From: an uncultured Eubacteriales bacterium
GTDB lineage: Bacteria; Bacillota; Clostridia; Christensenellales; Borkfalkiaceae
Length of the DNA: 64,000 bases
Assembly: GCA_958421945.1 (NCBI GenBank)
Contig: CATZMZ010000001.1
Span: forward strand, 124,001 to 188,000
Direction of reading: 5' to 3'
Shown here: one piece after another, positions 36,227-45,249 of the stretch
How positions within the stretch are numbered: the stretch's first letter is position 1
How the letters are laid out: each line of letters begins with the position of its first letter
Position numbers and translations under genes: made by a program
Notes under the pieces: model-generated
Databases searched by the model: none
What the model was told of the DNA's origin: nothing
What the model saw: only the letters and a program-made list of their open reading frames with translations

Positions 36227-37198
36227 TTACGGTTTAACGTTTTTGACGGTGTTTCTTATTACCAGTTCGCTGCGCAGCATGACCCTTTGCCGCACGTTAA
36301 GGTATTTATTGTCGATTTTTTTAAGTATAATTTCCGCCGCGGTATCGCAAACTTCGGTGAGGTTGTCGCGAATGGTGGTCAGTTCTATATTGTGATAAGA
36401 CGCGATGGGAATATCGTTAAACCCGATTATCGAAAAATTTTCGGGAACACTCTCGCCGTGGTCGCGTATCGCGCGTATCGCGCCCAAAGCGATTTGGTCG
36501 TAAGCGCATATAACCGCGGTGGGTTTTGTCTTCAACGCGTAAATTTTATTCATTGCCGAATACCCCGCAGACTGAAAGCGTTCGTTTTCGGTAAATATAA
36601 AGTCCTGTTCCGGCAGGATTCCGTTTTTTTGCAAAAGTCTCGTAAAATTCGAAAGCCGCGTGCGCGTTAATTTTTCGCCGATAAAAGCGATTTTTCTATG
36701 CCCGTTGCGTATTAAAAGCTTAATCGCGTCGTCCAAAGCCTGCTCGCTGTCAGAGCGGACTATATCGACCTCGCTTTTGCCGCTTCCGCCTATTTCCACG
36801 ATGGGAATATCGGGGTTAAACTTGATGGGTTTATGCGCACCGAACACGATAATTCCGTCCGCTTTATTCTTTGAAGAATAAAAAGCGAGCAGTTCCGCTT
36901 GTTTTTCGGCGGAAAAGTCAGTAAAAGAGATTATGGGAATCGCGCCGTTTTCCGAAAGCTTTTTGTTAAGCGCGGCGATTGCGCGCGCGTAATATTCGCT
37001 TTCGATTTCGTGGCAGATTATCGCGACGACCTTTTTAGTAGTCCCTTTTTTGTCATACTTGAAAAAACAACCGCAATCCTTTGCCGCATTAAAAATTTTT
37101 TCGCGCGTTTTTTCGCTTATTTCCTTACTGCCCGAAAATGCTTTGGATACCGTGCCGACGGAAACGCCCGTCATTTTCGCAAGTTTTTCAATGTTCAT
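36227..37198 (-). CDS. LacI-family transcriptional regulator
   Basis: 323 residues from ATG 37198, preceded by GGGAGA; a longer frame upstream is not coding. N-terminal HTH: MNIEKLAKMTGVSVGTVSKA and the hinge helix region KTREKIFNAAKDCG (1-50). Then a periplasmic-binding-protein-like sensor domain with SEQALDDAIKLLIRNGHRKI near 170, VICAYDQIALGAIRAI near 255 and GFNDIPIASY near 278. Divergent from the first ceramidase-like gene, with a perfect palindrome between. The effector is probably a sugar or derived product; unknown. Confidence 0.93.
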   Translation of the reverse strand: MNIEKLAKMTGVSVGTVSKAFSGSKEISEKTREKIFNAAKDCGCFFKYDKKGTTKKVVAIICHEIESEYYARAIAALNKKLSENGAIPIISFTDFSAEKQAELLAFYSSKNKADGIIVFGAHKPIKFNPDIPIVEIGGSGKSEVDIVRSDSEQALDDAIKLLIRNGHRKIAFIGEKLTRTRLSNFTRLLQKNGILPEQDFIFTENERFQSAGYSAMNKIYALKTKPTAVICAYDQIALGAIRAIRDHGESVPENFSIIGFNDIPIASYHNIELTTIRDNLTEVCDTAAEIILKKIDNKYLNVRQRVMLRSELVIRNTVKNVKP

Positions 37199-37241
37199 TC
37201 TTCTGTCTCCCGCGACTGAAATTCGCCGTGTTTTTAAAAGT

Positions 37242-37270
37242 ATTTTATCATAATCATCGCGTTTTGGCAA
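37242..37270 (-). promoter_or_regulatory. lacI-type regulator promoter
   Basis: Reverse strand: TTGCCA (37270-37265), 17-bp spacer, TAAAAT (37247-37242). Confidence 0.6.
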
Positions 37271-37281
37271 GGAAATAACGG

Positions 37282-37300
37282 TTACGAAAAAGTTTCGTAA
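37282..37300. promoter_or_regulatory. Candidate LacI-family operator
   Basis: Perfect inverted repeat TTACGAAA-AAG-TTTCGTAA between the two divergent promoters. The duplicated block begins at 37293, so only the right half-site was copied in front of the second ceramidase-like gene. Confidence 0.6.
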
Positions 37301-37580
37301 AAATAATGCGCGCCGCCGTTGACGGCGGCGCGTTAAAATGGTAAAATTCAAATATAAAATCGCGGCGGAAAAGCCGACGAAATAAACGAGAATAAAAACT
37401 GCGGCGGAAAAAGCCGCGGAGGAGGAATTAAATGTCAAAAATCAAAATCGGTTGGTCGGAGGTAGATATTACCCCCGAAAAAGGTACGAAAATCGGCTTG
37501 GCAGGGCAATTCTATGAAAGAATTACCGACGAAGTCGAAAGCCCTATCACGGTTACGGCGTTCGCGCTCGAATGCGGAGA
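37293..37580 (+). repeat. 288-bp perfect direct repeat, copy 1
   Basis: Identical base for base to 38958-39245 (offset 1665). Contains the right operator half, a hairpin, promoter, RBS and the first ~50 codons of the ceramidase-like gene. Identity drops sharply after the first mismatch at 37581. Confidence 0.95.
37319..37347 (+). promoter_or_regulatory. Promoter of ceramidase-like gene 1
   Basis: TTGACG (37319-37324), 17-bp spacer, TAAAAT (37342-37347). The -35 box lies in the loop side of a GC-rich hairpin (GCGCCGCCGT/ACGGCGGCGC, about 37308-37331). Confidence 0.6.
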
Positions 37581-38919
37581 CGAGCAAATGATAATCTGCT
37601 CGTGCGACCTTGTTGCCACAAGCTTAAATCTTTTTGCGCTCGTAAAGGAAAAAATAAAAGACAAAGTCCCCGCGGGGAAGGTTATTATAAACGCCATACA
37701 TACTCACACGTCTTACGATTACAAGAGAACGGATATAAATTCCGGTTCGACGTTAGGCGTTCTTTCGGAGCTGTTGCCGGAGGATATGACCTATCAGCCG
37801 CTTGTTAATAAAGATGAAGGAATGAATCCCGACGTCGCTCTGGAATTTTTAGCAGAAAAGATTTCCGTCGCCATAATAACGGCGTGGGAAGGGAGAACGG
37901 AAGGTTATTATCAGTTTGCGTTCGGCAGGGCTGCCGTCGGAATGAACAGAAGGGTTTGCTACGACGACGGTTCGGCAAAAATGTGGGGAGATACTAATCT
38001 TGCCAACTTCGAAGAATTAGAAGCCGGCAACGACAGCGGCATAGAGATTATGTACGCTTTCGATAAAGATAAAGAATTGACGGGCGTTATCGCAAACGTT
38101 GCCTGCCCTTCTCAGGTCGTAGAACACAGAAGTTTTATTTCTTCCGATTACTGGGGTAAGGTTAAGGAAAATTTAAGAAAGCGTTTCGGCAAAAACGTGT
38201 TCGTTCTGGGGTTATGCTCCGCCGCGGGCGATTTGTGTCCGAGAGATTTGGTAAGATGGGTAGAGCCGGAAACGCCGATAGACGACCCCAACATTCATCG
38301 TGAAAACCTTATAGAAAGGCGCGCCGACCCGTCCATGTTCGATATATCGGGACTTAAAGTCGTGGGGAGAAGGATTTCCGACGAACTTATTGCCGTATAC
38401 GAAGAATTAGATAAAAGCAAGATGAAAAACGACGCCGTGTTAAAGCACGAAGCCATTACTCTCGCGCTTCCCGTAAGACGTGTTACGATAAAAGATTATA
38501 ACGAAGCGGTCGAAAAAATTTCGGATTTCGTAAAGAATAACCGCGGTAAGCGCGTTAATTTCGAGGATAACGCCAAGCTGCACGTTTATGCGGGAACTAT
38601 TGCCCGTTATCGTTTTCAGCAGAAGGTAAACGTCGTCGATACCGAAATACACGTTATAAGATTCGACGACGTAGCGTTTGCGACCAACCCGTTCGAACTG
38701 TTCTTAAACTACGGCAATCAGATAAGGGCGAGAAGCCGCGCAAAGCAGACTTTCCTTATTCAGCTTGCTTGCGGTTCTCTCGGATATCTTCCCACCGAAA
38801 AAGCGGAAAGGGGCAGTCATTATTCCGCTTACGTGTCTAGCGGGATTACCGGACACGAAGGCGGCGATATTCTCGTTCGCACTACGTTAGAGAGTATTAA
38901 CGCTATGTTTAACGAATGA
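37432..38919 (+). CDS. Neutral/alkaline ceramidase-like hydrolase, copy 1
   Basis: 495 residues, similar to the N-terminal catalytic domain of neutral/alkaline non-lysosomal ceramidases. IGWSEVDITPEKGTKIG at the N-terminus, metal-ligand-type NAIHTHTSYDY near 84-94, GMNRRV near 170, and LFLNYGNQIRAR near 422. There is no signal peptide and the C-terminal immunoglobulin-like domain of secreted ceramidases is absent, so a cytosolic enzyme on another amide or sugar-linked substrate is more likely than sphingolipid cleavage. SD GGAGGAGG within a GCGGC/GCCGC hairpin. LacI regulator divergent upstream; a paralogue follows. Confidence 0.85.
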   Translation: MSKIKIGWSEVDITPEKGTKIGLAGQFYERITDEVESPITVTAFALECGDEQMIICSCDLVATSLNLFALVKEKIKDKVPAGKVIINAIHTHTSYDYKRTDINSGSTLGVLSELLPEDMTYQPLVNKDEGMNPDVALEFLAEKISVAIITAWEGRTEGYYQFAFGRAAVGMNRRVCYDDGSAKMWGDTNLANFEELEAGNDSGIEIMYAFDKDKELTGVIANVACPSQVVEHRSFISSDYWGKVKENLRKRFGKNVFVLGLCSAAGDLCPRDLVRWVEPETPIDDPNIHRENLIERRADPSMFDISGLKVVGRRISDELIAVYEELDKSKMKNDAVLKHEAITLALPVRRVTIKDYNEAVEKISDFVKNNRGKRVNFEDNAKLHVYAGTIARYRFQQKVNVVDTEIHVIRFDDVAFATNPFELFLNYGNQIRARSRAKQTFLIQLACGSLGYLPTEKAERGSHYSAYVSSGITGHEGGDILVRTTLESINAMFNE

Positions 38920-38957
38920 AGCGACTAAAACCCGAATAAACGGTTTTCGCGTGTTGT

Positions 38958-39245
38958 TTTCGTAAAAATAATGCGCGCCGCCGTTGACGGCGGCGCGTTA
39001 AAATGGTAAAATTCAAATATAAAATCGCGGCGGAAAAGCCGACGAAATAAACGAGAATAAAAACTGCGGCGGAAAAAGCCGCGGAGGAGGAATTAAATGT
39101 CAAAAATCAAAATCGGTTGGTCGGAGGTAGATATTACCCCCGAAAAAGGTACGAAAATCGGCTTGGCAGGGCAATTCTATGAAAGAATTACCGACGAAGT
39201 CGAAAGCCCTATCACGGTTACGGCGTTCGCGCTCGAATGCGGAGA
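38958..39245 (+). repeat. 288-bp perfect direct repeat, copy 2
   Basis: Copy of 37293-37580. The base before it differs, so the left operator half is missing here. Confidence 0.95.
38984..39012 (+). promoter_or_regulatory. Promoter of ceramidase-like gene 2
   Basis: Same TTGACG-17-TAAAAT as copy 1, inside the duplicated block. Confidence 0.6.
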
Positions 39246-40587
39246 TGAGCAAATGATAATATGCTCGTGCGACCTTGCGTGCGTTGCGCAAAACCTTTGC
39301 GCGCTGGTTAAGCAAAAGCTCGAGGGGAAGCTGCCTATATCCACGGATAAGGTTATAATTTCGGCTATTCACACGCACACGTCTTACGTGTATACTCAAA
39401 GAAGAACGCTGCCCATGGCAACCGAATATCTTAAAAGAGTGTTGCCGGAGGATATGGCATACGTTTCGCTCGTCAGCGGCGAGGAGAGTATGGATCCCGA
39501 CGTCGCCTTGAATTTTCTGGTGGATAAAATCGCTGAAGCGATTTTGAAGGCGTGGGACGCGAGAGAGGACGCTTATTATAAATGCGCGTTCGGCAGGGCG
39601 GTCGTCGGTATGAACAGGCGCGCTCGTTACGACGACGGTTCGGCAAAAATGTGGGGCGAAACAAACCTCGCTAACTTCGAACAGCTCGAAGCGGGTAACG
39701 ACAGCGGCATAGAAATTATGTACGTTTTCGATAAAAACAAACAATTATCGGGCGTCGTTGCGAATATCGCTTGCCCCGCGCAGGTCGTTGAACAAAGAAG
39801 CTATATTTCTTCCGATTACTGGGGTAAGGTTAAGGAGAATTTAAGAAAGCGTTTCGGCAAAAACGTGTTCGTTTTGGGGTTATGCTCCGCCGCGGGCGAC
39901 CAGTGTCCGAGAGATTTAATCCGTTGGGTAGAGCCGGAAACGCCGATAAACGACCCGAACGTTCACCATATCTATCCGGTAGAACGCCGCGCCGACCCGT
40001 CCATGTTCGATATATCGGGGCTTAAAGTAGTCGGGAGGAGAATATCCGATGAGCTTATTGCCGTTTTCGAAGAGATGGATAAATCGGATATTAAAAACGA
40101 CGCGGACTTAAAGCACGAAACTTTAAGGGTGACTTTCCCGCTGCGCCGCGTAACGATTGCCGAATACGAGGACGCCGTTCGCAAAATCGACGATTATATT
40201 AAGAACAACCGCGGCAAACACGCGAATTTCGACGATAACGCAAGACTTTACGTTTATTCGGGCATCGTCGACAGATACGAACTTCAACAGTATATGAACG
40301 AATTTAAAGAAGAAATCCACGTTATCAGGTTTGACGATATCGCAATCGCGACCAACCCGTTCGAGCTGTTCTTAAACTACGGCAATCAGATAAGGGCGAG
40401 AAGCCACGCAAAGCAGACCTTCATTATTCAGCTTGCTTGCGGCGCGGGCGGTTATCTCCCCACCGAATACGCGGAACAGGGCAGTCATTATTCCGCCTAC
40501 GTTTCGAGCGGAACGACCGGACACGTCGGCGGCGATATCCTTGTTCGCACTACGTTAGAGCATATAAACGATATGTTTAAAGACTGA
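39097..40587 (+). CDS. Neutral/alkaline ceramidase-like hydrolase, copy 2
   Basis: 496 residues, paralogue of 37432-38919. The first 49 residues are identical at DNA level, the rest diverges moderately, with a second near-identical patch around 39804-39898 (SDYWGKVKENLRKRFGKNVF and following). The metal-site segment SAIHTHTSYVY and GMNRRARYDD are kept, so both copies look functional. It has its own copy of the promoter but lacks the complete palindrome. Likely works on a related substrate or gives dosage. MATE pump gene follows. Confidence 0.85.
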   Translation: MSKIKIGWSEVDITPEKGTKIGLAGQFYERITDEVESPITVTAFALECGDEQMIICSCDLACVAQNLCALVKQKLEGKLPISTDKVIISAIHTHTSYVYTQRRTLPMATEYLKRVLPEDMAYVSLVSGEESMDPDVALNFLVDKIAEAILKAWDAREDAYYKCAFGRAVVGMNRRARYDDGSAKMWGETNLANFEQLEAGNDSGIEIMYVFDKNKQLSGVVANIACPAQVVEQRSYISSDYWGKVKENLRKRFGKNVFVLGLCSAAGDQCPRDLIRWVEPETPINDPNVHHIYPVERRADPSMFDISGLKVVGRRISDELIAVFEEMDKSDIKNDADLKHETLRVTFPLRRVTIAEYEDAVRKIDDYIKNNRGKHANFDDNARLYVYSGIVDRYELQQYMNEFKEEIHVIRFDDIAIATNPFELFLNYGNQIRARSHAKQTFIIQLACGAGGYLPTEYAEQGSHYSAYVSSGTTGHVGGDILVRTTLEHINDMFKD

Positions 40588-40818
40588 AAAATAAGACTAT
40601 AAAATCGGCTTAAAATCGGACTGAAAACGGTGTGCCGGGTATAGTCTGAAAAATTTTCTTTCATAAAACCGGACTTGAAAATTTTCAGCTTAAAAACGCA
40701 AATAAATGATTTTCGGCGGTGTTTTTGGTAGCATATTAGTAAATATTGTGGTAGAATGTAAATATCGTGATATTTAATTATCAACGGTTCGGCGCGCAGC
40801 GCGGAGGTTAAAGGTCTT

Positions 40819-42246
40819 ATGAAAACGAGGGAGATGAATCTTACCGAGGGGTCTTTGTTGAGTAAGCTCATTATTTTCTCTTTGCCTGTTATCGGCGTAA
40901 ACGTGTTGCAACTATTGTTTAACACCGCCGATATCGTGGTTGTCAGTTGGTTCGTTTCGGAAGAAAAGGCTAACGCTGCGGTCGGTGCGGTCGGAGCAAC
41001 CACGCCTATTATCAACCTGATGATAGGGCTTTTCATCGGGCTTTCGATGGGCGCGAACGTCGTTTTGTCGAAATGCGTCGGCAAAGGCGACGCGGAACGC
41101 GCTAAAAGAGTAGTCGGTTCGTCGGTCGCGTTGAGCCTCGTTGCGGGCGTTATTCTCGCCACGCTCGGCGCGCTCGGCGCAAAAGGTGTGTTAAAACTCA
41201 CTAATTGCAAGGACGAGCTGCTCGATATGGCTACCGACTACCTCACCATTTACTTTATCGGTATGCCCGTGATAATGTTTTATAACTTCGCCGCGGCGAT
41301 TTTGCGCGCGGTCGGGGATACTATAAGACCGTTTATCTTTCTTTTGGCGGGCGGCATAGTCAACGTCATTTTCAATATCGTTTTCGTTACCGTTTTCAAT
41401 ATGACGGCGGACGGCGTTGCTTTCGCGACGGTGCTTTCAAACGCCGTTTCGGCGGTTTGCTGCTTCGTTACCATGCTTAAAAGCAAAGGCTTTTGTCGGT
41501 TCGAGTTCAGAAATTTTCGTTTCCATAAAAGCGAAGTCGGCGAAATACTTAATATCGGTATTCCGTCGGGCATACAGTCTATGCTGTTTTCCGTGTCCAA
41601 CGTAATCATTCAGTCTTCGATTAACTCTTACGGCGATGTCGCGGTGGCGGGGAATTCCGTCGCACATACCATAGACAACTACGTTTACGAAAGCACTAAC
41701 GGGTTTTCCGTGGCGATGCTATCGTTCGTCAGTCAGAATCTCGGCGCGGGCAAGCTCGACAGGGTAAAGAAATCGCTTCTAACTTCAATCGGCGTTATCA
41801 GCGTCGTCGGCGCGACGGTCGGCGCGATAGTTTCGCTCTTGGCGCATAAGCTGTGTTTTGCCGTTCGTCCGGACGAAGCCGTTGCGGAAATCGCGCTGAT
41901 AAGACTTTATATGCTTGCGCCGACTTACTTCGTTTGTTCTATTATGAACGCATTTGGCTATACGATGCGCGGCATGGGCAAGAGCATAAGCGCGATGTTT
42001 ATCAGTTTATTCGGTGCGTGCATACTGCGTATTATATGGATTTACGCGGTCGAAAGGCTGTTCCCGGGGCAAATCGTCTGGGTGTACCTCTCTTATCCCG
42101 TAACGTGGCTGCTTACCGTTATCGTGTATATAGTAGTTATTACGCCGTTGTTTAAGAAATTGCAAAAAAAGTTTGACGACGAGCGGGTTTCGGCAGAGAA
42201 TTCCGAAGAATTGCCCGTCGATAACGGCGACACGCGGAGCGCGTAA
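40819..42246 (+). CDS. MATE-family multidrug/Na+ antiporter
   Basis: 475 residues with 12 helices in two six-helix halves. Begins MNLTEGSLLSKLIIFSLPVIG, typical for clostridial MATE proteins, with GDTIRPFIFLLAGGIVNVI near 165-185 and the second-half partner YTMRGMGKSISAMFISL near 380-395. Exports cationic compounds using Na+ or H+. Start ATG 40819 after GGAGG. Substrate unknown. A palindrome AATATCGTGATATT lies upstream (40764-40777). Confidence 0.92.
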   Translation: MKTREMNLTEGSLLSKLIIFSLPVIGVNVLQLLFNTADIVVVSWFVSEEKANAAVGAVGATTPIINLMIGLFIGLSMGANVVLSKCVGKGDAERAKRVVGSSVALSLVAGVILATLGALGAKGVLKLTNCKDELLDMATDYLTIYFIGMPVIMFYNFAAAILRAVGDTIRPFIFLLAGGIVNVIFNIVFVTVFNMTADGVAFATVLSNAVSAVCCFVTMLKSKGFCRFEFRNFRFHKSEVGEILNIGIPSGIQSMLFSVSNVIIQSSINSYGDVAVAGNSVAHTIDNYVYESTNGFSVAMLSFVSQNLGAGKLDRVKKSLLTSIGVISVVGATVGAIVSLLAHKLCFAVRPDEAVAEIALIRLYMLAPTYFVCSIMNAFGYTMRGMGKSISAMFISLFGACILRIIWIYAVERLFPGQIVWVYLSYPVTWLLTVIVYIVVITPLFKKLQKKFDDERVSAENSEELPVDNGDTRSA

Positions 42247-42383
42247 ACGATCGGGAAAGATTTAAGTTTCCCGGGCAATAAAAAACGATTAAACCGTAAA
42301 TGTCCGAATTAAAAGTAAAAACGCAATTATAACTTAAAAAAACATTTATAAAAAAATAACGAAAAATCAAGGAGAAAACCGAA

Positions 42384-43727
42384 ATGATGAAAATAGCTTT
42401 TGCCGGCTTCGGCGAAGTAAACACACCTATCGAGGTAATTGAAAGAAAGTGCAAAGCGGCTTTGGAAAGCCTTAGCTGTGCCGACGCGGAAATTTTCCCG
42501 TTCTATCCCATTCGCGACGATTACGAGGAAACGTATATAAACAAGGCGCTCGATTATTTTGGCGGTAAAGATTTCGACGCGCTCGTTTTGTGCGTTGCGG
42601 GTTGGATACCCACCCATGCGATTATTAAGGTTGCCGATAAATTCCGCCATAAGCCTATGGTTTTGTGGGGGCTTTGCGGTTGGTACGAGGACGGGCATCT
42701 CGTTACCACGGCGGACCAGGCGGGGACTTCCGCTTGCAGAAAAACGCTTGAAGATTTGGGTTACAAGTTTAAATACGTTTACGATATAGTAGGATTGCCG
42801 AGCAGGGCGCAAGAGGTTTTGTCTTACTGCAAATGCGCAAGCGCGGCTGCGGACATAAGAAACGTTAAAATCGGTCAGGTCGGTTACCGCGATATGCAGC
42901 TTTACGGAACGCAGTTCGACGGAATCGCCGTAAGACGCGAATTCGGCGTGGAAATCGAGTGTTTCGAAATGCTTGAAATCGTCCAACGCGCGGACAAACT
43001 CGATAAAGCGGCAATAAGCGACGTCGTGGAAAACAGAATTAAAAAATGGAAATTCTTAAAAGAACCGAACGCCGCGGCAATGGAAAGCGCTGCGAAATAT
43101 TACCTTGCGCTTAAACAAATCATAAACGAAAGAAATTACAAAGCCGTTTCCATCAAGGACGTGGACGGATTTAAAAAGGTTTTGGGCTTTCCGCCCGCGC
43201 CTATATTTACCCTTCTCGGCGAGGACGGCGTTTGCACGATTCCCGAAAACGATTGCATGGGCAACATAACGCAGGTTATGGTGAACGCTTTAACGGGTCA
43301 GGTCGGCGCGTATTTAGAGTTTTATGAGTTTTTTGCCGACGGCGTGCTTGCGGGCGTTCCCGATTACGTACCGAAGGAGGTTGTGGACGGCGATACGGTG
43401 TGTTACCCCGCGTCTTTCGGCGAACTTTCTCAAAGCCTTCTTAACACCTCAAAGGTTAAAACGGGCGAGCTGACTATGTGCAGACTTACCGTTAAAGACG
43501 GCAAATTTACCATGCATATAGTTAAGGGTAACGGTAAAACCCCCGAAACGTGGGAAGAATGCGGTTGGGATAAGCCCGCGCCTCAGCTTTCGGGGTTAAA
43601 GGTGGAACTGCAAGACGTGGAAAGCTTTACGCAGAACGTTATGGGGCAGCATTACATAATCTCTTACGGGGACAACGTAAAACTGCTTAAAGAATTCTGC
43701 AAGCTTAACGATATAGAAATTCTGTAA
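42384..43727 (+). CDS. L-fucose/L-arabinose isomerase-like protein
   Basis: 447 residues with the fold and length of the fucose/arabinose isomerase superfamily. Visible marks: ALVLCVAGWIPTHAII near 62-77, AGTSACRKTLEDLG near 113, NVKIGQVGYRDMQLY near 155-169, and PENDCMGNITQVMVN near 288 with the likely metal-binding Glu. C-terminal domain holds HIVKGNGKTPETWEECG. It is not a close match to FucI or AraA as I know them, so the sugar is unknown. With fucosidase, LacI and ceramidase-like genes nearby, a role in deoxy- or unusual sugar catabolism is plausible. Confidence 0.8.
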   Translation: MMKIAFAGFGEVNTPIEVIERKCKAALESLSCADAEIFPFYPIRDDYEETYINKALDYFGGKDFDALVLCVAGWIPTHAIIKVADKFRHKPMVLWGLCGWYEDGHLVTTADQAGTSACRKTLEDLGYKFKYVYDIVGLPSRAQEVLSYCKCASAAADIRNVKIGQVGYRDMQLYGTQFDGIAVRREFGVEIECFEMLEIVQRADKLDKAAISDVVENRIKKWKFLKEPNAAAMESAAKYYLALKQIINERNYKAVSIKDVDGFKKVLGFPPAPIFTLLGEDGVCTIPENDCMGNITQVMVNALTGQVGAYLEFYEFFADGVLAGVPDYVPKEVVDGDTVCYPASFGELSQSLLNTSKVKTGELTMCRLTVKDGKFTMHIVKGNGKTPETWEECGWDKPAPQLSGLKVELQDVESFTQNVMGQHYIISYGDNVKLLKEFCKLNDIEIL

Positions 43728-43778
43728 AAACGAAAAATATTATAAAACGGATATTCCGTAAAAAAGAACGGAAAATAA

Positions 43779-43820
43779 ACCCGCGGGGCGCGCTTCGGCA
43801 CGCCCCGCGGGTACTTTTAA
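43779..43820. terminator. GC-rich terminator between convergent genes
   Basis: ACCCGCGGGGCG (43779-43790) / CGCCCCGCGGGT (43801-43812), 12 bp perfect, followed by ACTTTTAAT on the forward strand. Confidence 0.7.
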
Positions 43821-43906
43821 TAAAAAATATCAGCGATTATTTGTTTTTGTTTTTTAGCGATTGTTTGTATTGACTTAATCTGTTTCGGCAAACGTATTGT
43901 CTTAAC

Positions 43907-44449
43907 TTATTTTGCGGTAAGCTCGTACAAGTGGGTTTTATAGTTTTCCATAGATTTGACTATAATTTTAATGGCTTCGTCTTTATCCGCGACAACGTCC
44001 ACGCTGGTGTTTTTGTTTTCAAGCTGTTTATACACGGAAAAAAAGTGTTGCATTTCGTCGAAAATGTGTTTCGGCAGGTCGTGAATGCTTTTATACGTAT
44101 TATAGTTCGGGTCGGCGTAGGGGATAGCGATAATTTTCTCGTCAACCGAGCCGTTGTCGTTCATAACGATAACGCCGATGGGGTAACACTTAACCAAACA
44201 CATAGGGACGAGACACTCGGAACAAAGAATCAACACGTCGAGCGGGTCGCCGTCATCCGCGAGCGTGTGCGGAATAAATCCGTAATTCGCGGGGTAATGG
44301 GTGGAGGTGTATAAAATTCTGTCAAGCCGCAAAAGACCGGTGGTTTTATCCATTTCGTACTTTTGTTTAGAGCCTTTCCCTATTTCGACTACGGCGATAA
44401 AGTCTTCCGAAGTAATTCTGTTGCTTTCGATATCGTGCCAAATATTCAT
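43907..44449 (-). CDS. ppa: Inorganic pyrophosphatase, family I
   Basis: Hydrolyses pyrophosphate to drive biosynthesis. 180 residues. Typical KYEMDKTTGLLRLDR near 29-43, YPANYGFIPHTLADDGDPLD near 52-71 with the metal-binding Asps, and VDEKIIAIPYADPNY near 104-118. Monocistronic, with a promoter upstream. Confidence 0.95.
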   Translation of the reverse strand: MNIWHDIESNRITSEDFIAVVEIGKGSKQKYEMDKTTGLLRLDRILYTSTHYPANYGFIPHTLADDGDPLDVLILCSECLVPMCLVKCYPIGVIVMNDNGSVDEKIIAIPYADPNYNTYKSIHDLPKHIFDEMQHFFSVYKQLENKNTSVDVVADKDEAIKIIVKSMENYKTHLYELTAK

Positions 44450-44469
44450 TAAAAAACCTCTTTTTTTTT

Positions 44470-44498
44470 ATTGTATCATAAACTTTATATTTTTTCAA
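44470..44498 (-). promoter_or_regulatory. ppa promoter
   Basis: Reverse strand: TTGAAA (44498-44493), 17-bp spacer, TACAAT (44475-44470). Confidence 0.65.
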
Positions 44499-44539
44499 GC
44501 TAATAATGGCGGAATATCTCGTATTTTCTCGTTAAAGCA

Positions 44540-44568
44540 TTGCTCTTTCGCAAATTATGTGATAGAAT
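44540..44568 (+). promoter_or_regulatory. Promoter of the Sfp-type gene, placed for a leaderless mRNA
   Basis: TTGCTC (44540-44545), 17-bp spacer, TAGAAT (44563-44568), then only ATAACA before ATG 44575. Confidence 0.6.
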
Positions 44569-44574
44569 ATAACA

Positions 44575-45171
44575 ATGATATACGTATATTACGCGCCCGT
44601 ACCGCAAAAAACGGAATTTTTTTGCGAAAGCCGTAAAATTTTGCCCGTATGGGATTTTTATCTGAACGGAATTTCCGACGAGCGGCGTCGCTTTCAAAGT
44701 TTTTGCGCAAGGGTGCTGCTCGAACGCGCGCTTTTTGATAACGGCGTTCCGGCCGAGGGGATTTGCTTGGGCGATAGCGGAAGGTGGGGGTTTTATCCGC
44801 CGAACGGCGCGGATTTTTCTCTTTCTCATTCGGCTCGGCTCGTCGCGGTTGCCGTTTCGGATAAGTTTCCCGTCGGCGTGGACGCGGAAAAAGTATCCCG
44901 CAGGCTTTTAAGGGTTAAAACCAAACTGCTTTGCGACGACGGTTTCGCCGCGCGCGCGAACGGGGAAACGGAGATTAAATTTTTAACGCGCGTCTGGACG
45001 GAAAGGGAAAGCGCGTTTAAAGCGGGCGCGGTCAGGACAGGTTCGGCAAATACCATGGCGTTTAAGACGATTTTTCCCGTTCGGGGAAATGACGAATACG
45101 CGATAACTGTTGCGGGCGAATGCCGCGAAGAAATCGAAAACGCACGGTTTATCGAAATAAAAAACCTGTGA
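44575..45171 (+). CDS. 4'-phosphopantetheinyl transferase, Sfp type
   Basis: Attaches phosphopantetheine from CoA to carrier proteins. 198 residues. Motifs FSLSHSARLVAVAVS near 82-96, FPVGVDAEKV near 99-108 with the Mg-binding Asp, and TRVWTERESAFKA near 139-151 with Glu and Lys. N-terminal half is shorter and less conserved than in Sfp itself. There is no carrier-protein or PKS/NRPS gene here, so it may serve fatty-acid ACP. Translation seems leaderless (6 bases from the -10 box, no SD). Confidence 0.88.
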   Translation: MIYVYYAPVPQKTEFFCESRKILPVWDFYLNGISDERRRFQSFCARVLLERALFDNGVPAEGICLGDSGRWGFYPPNGADFSLSHSARLVAVAVSDKFPVGVDAEKVSRRLLRVKTKLLCDDGFAARANGETEIKFLTRVWTERESAFKAGAVRTGSANTMAFKTIFPVRGNDEYAITVAGECREEIENARFIEIKNL

Positions 45172-45249
45172 ATTGTTTTCGTTAAAATTCAGTCGGCGTT
45201 AATTTCTCCCGACGGTTCGTCGTTACGGTTATCGGGTTTTTAAAAATAG

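Noticed and set aside
36122..36670. 182-codon rightward frame antisense to the LacI gene
   Set aside because: Mostly overlaps a clear LacI-family gene on the other strand and has no family pattern or RBS.
38909..39103. Leftward frame similar to the region upstream of the LacI gene
   Set aside because: Its similarity to 37199-37438 on the reverse strand is explained by the 288-bp DNA duplication, not by a coding gene.
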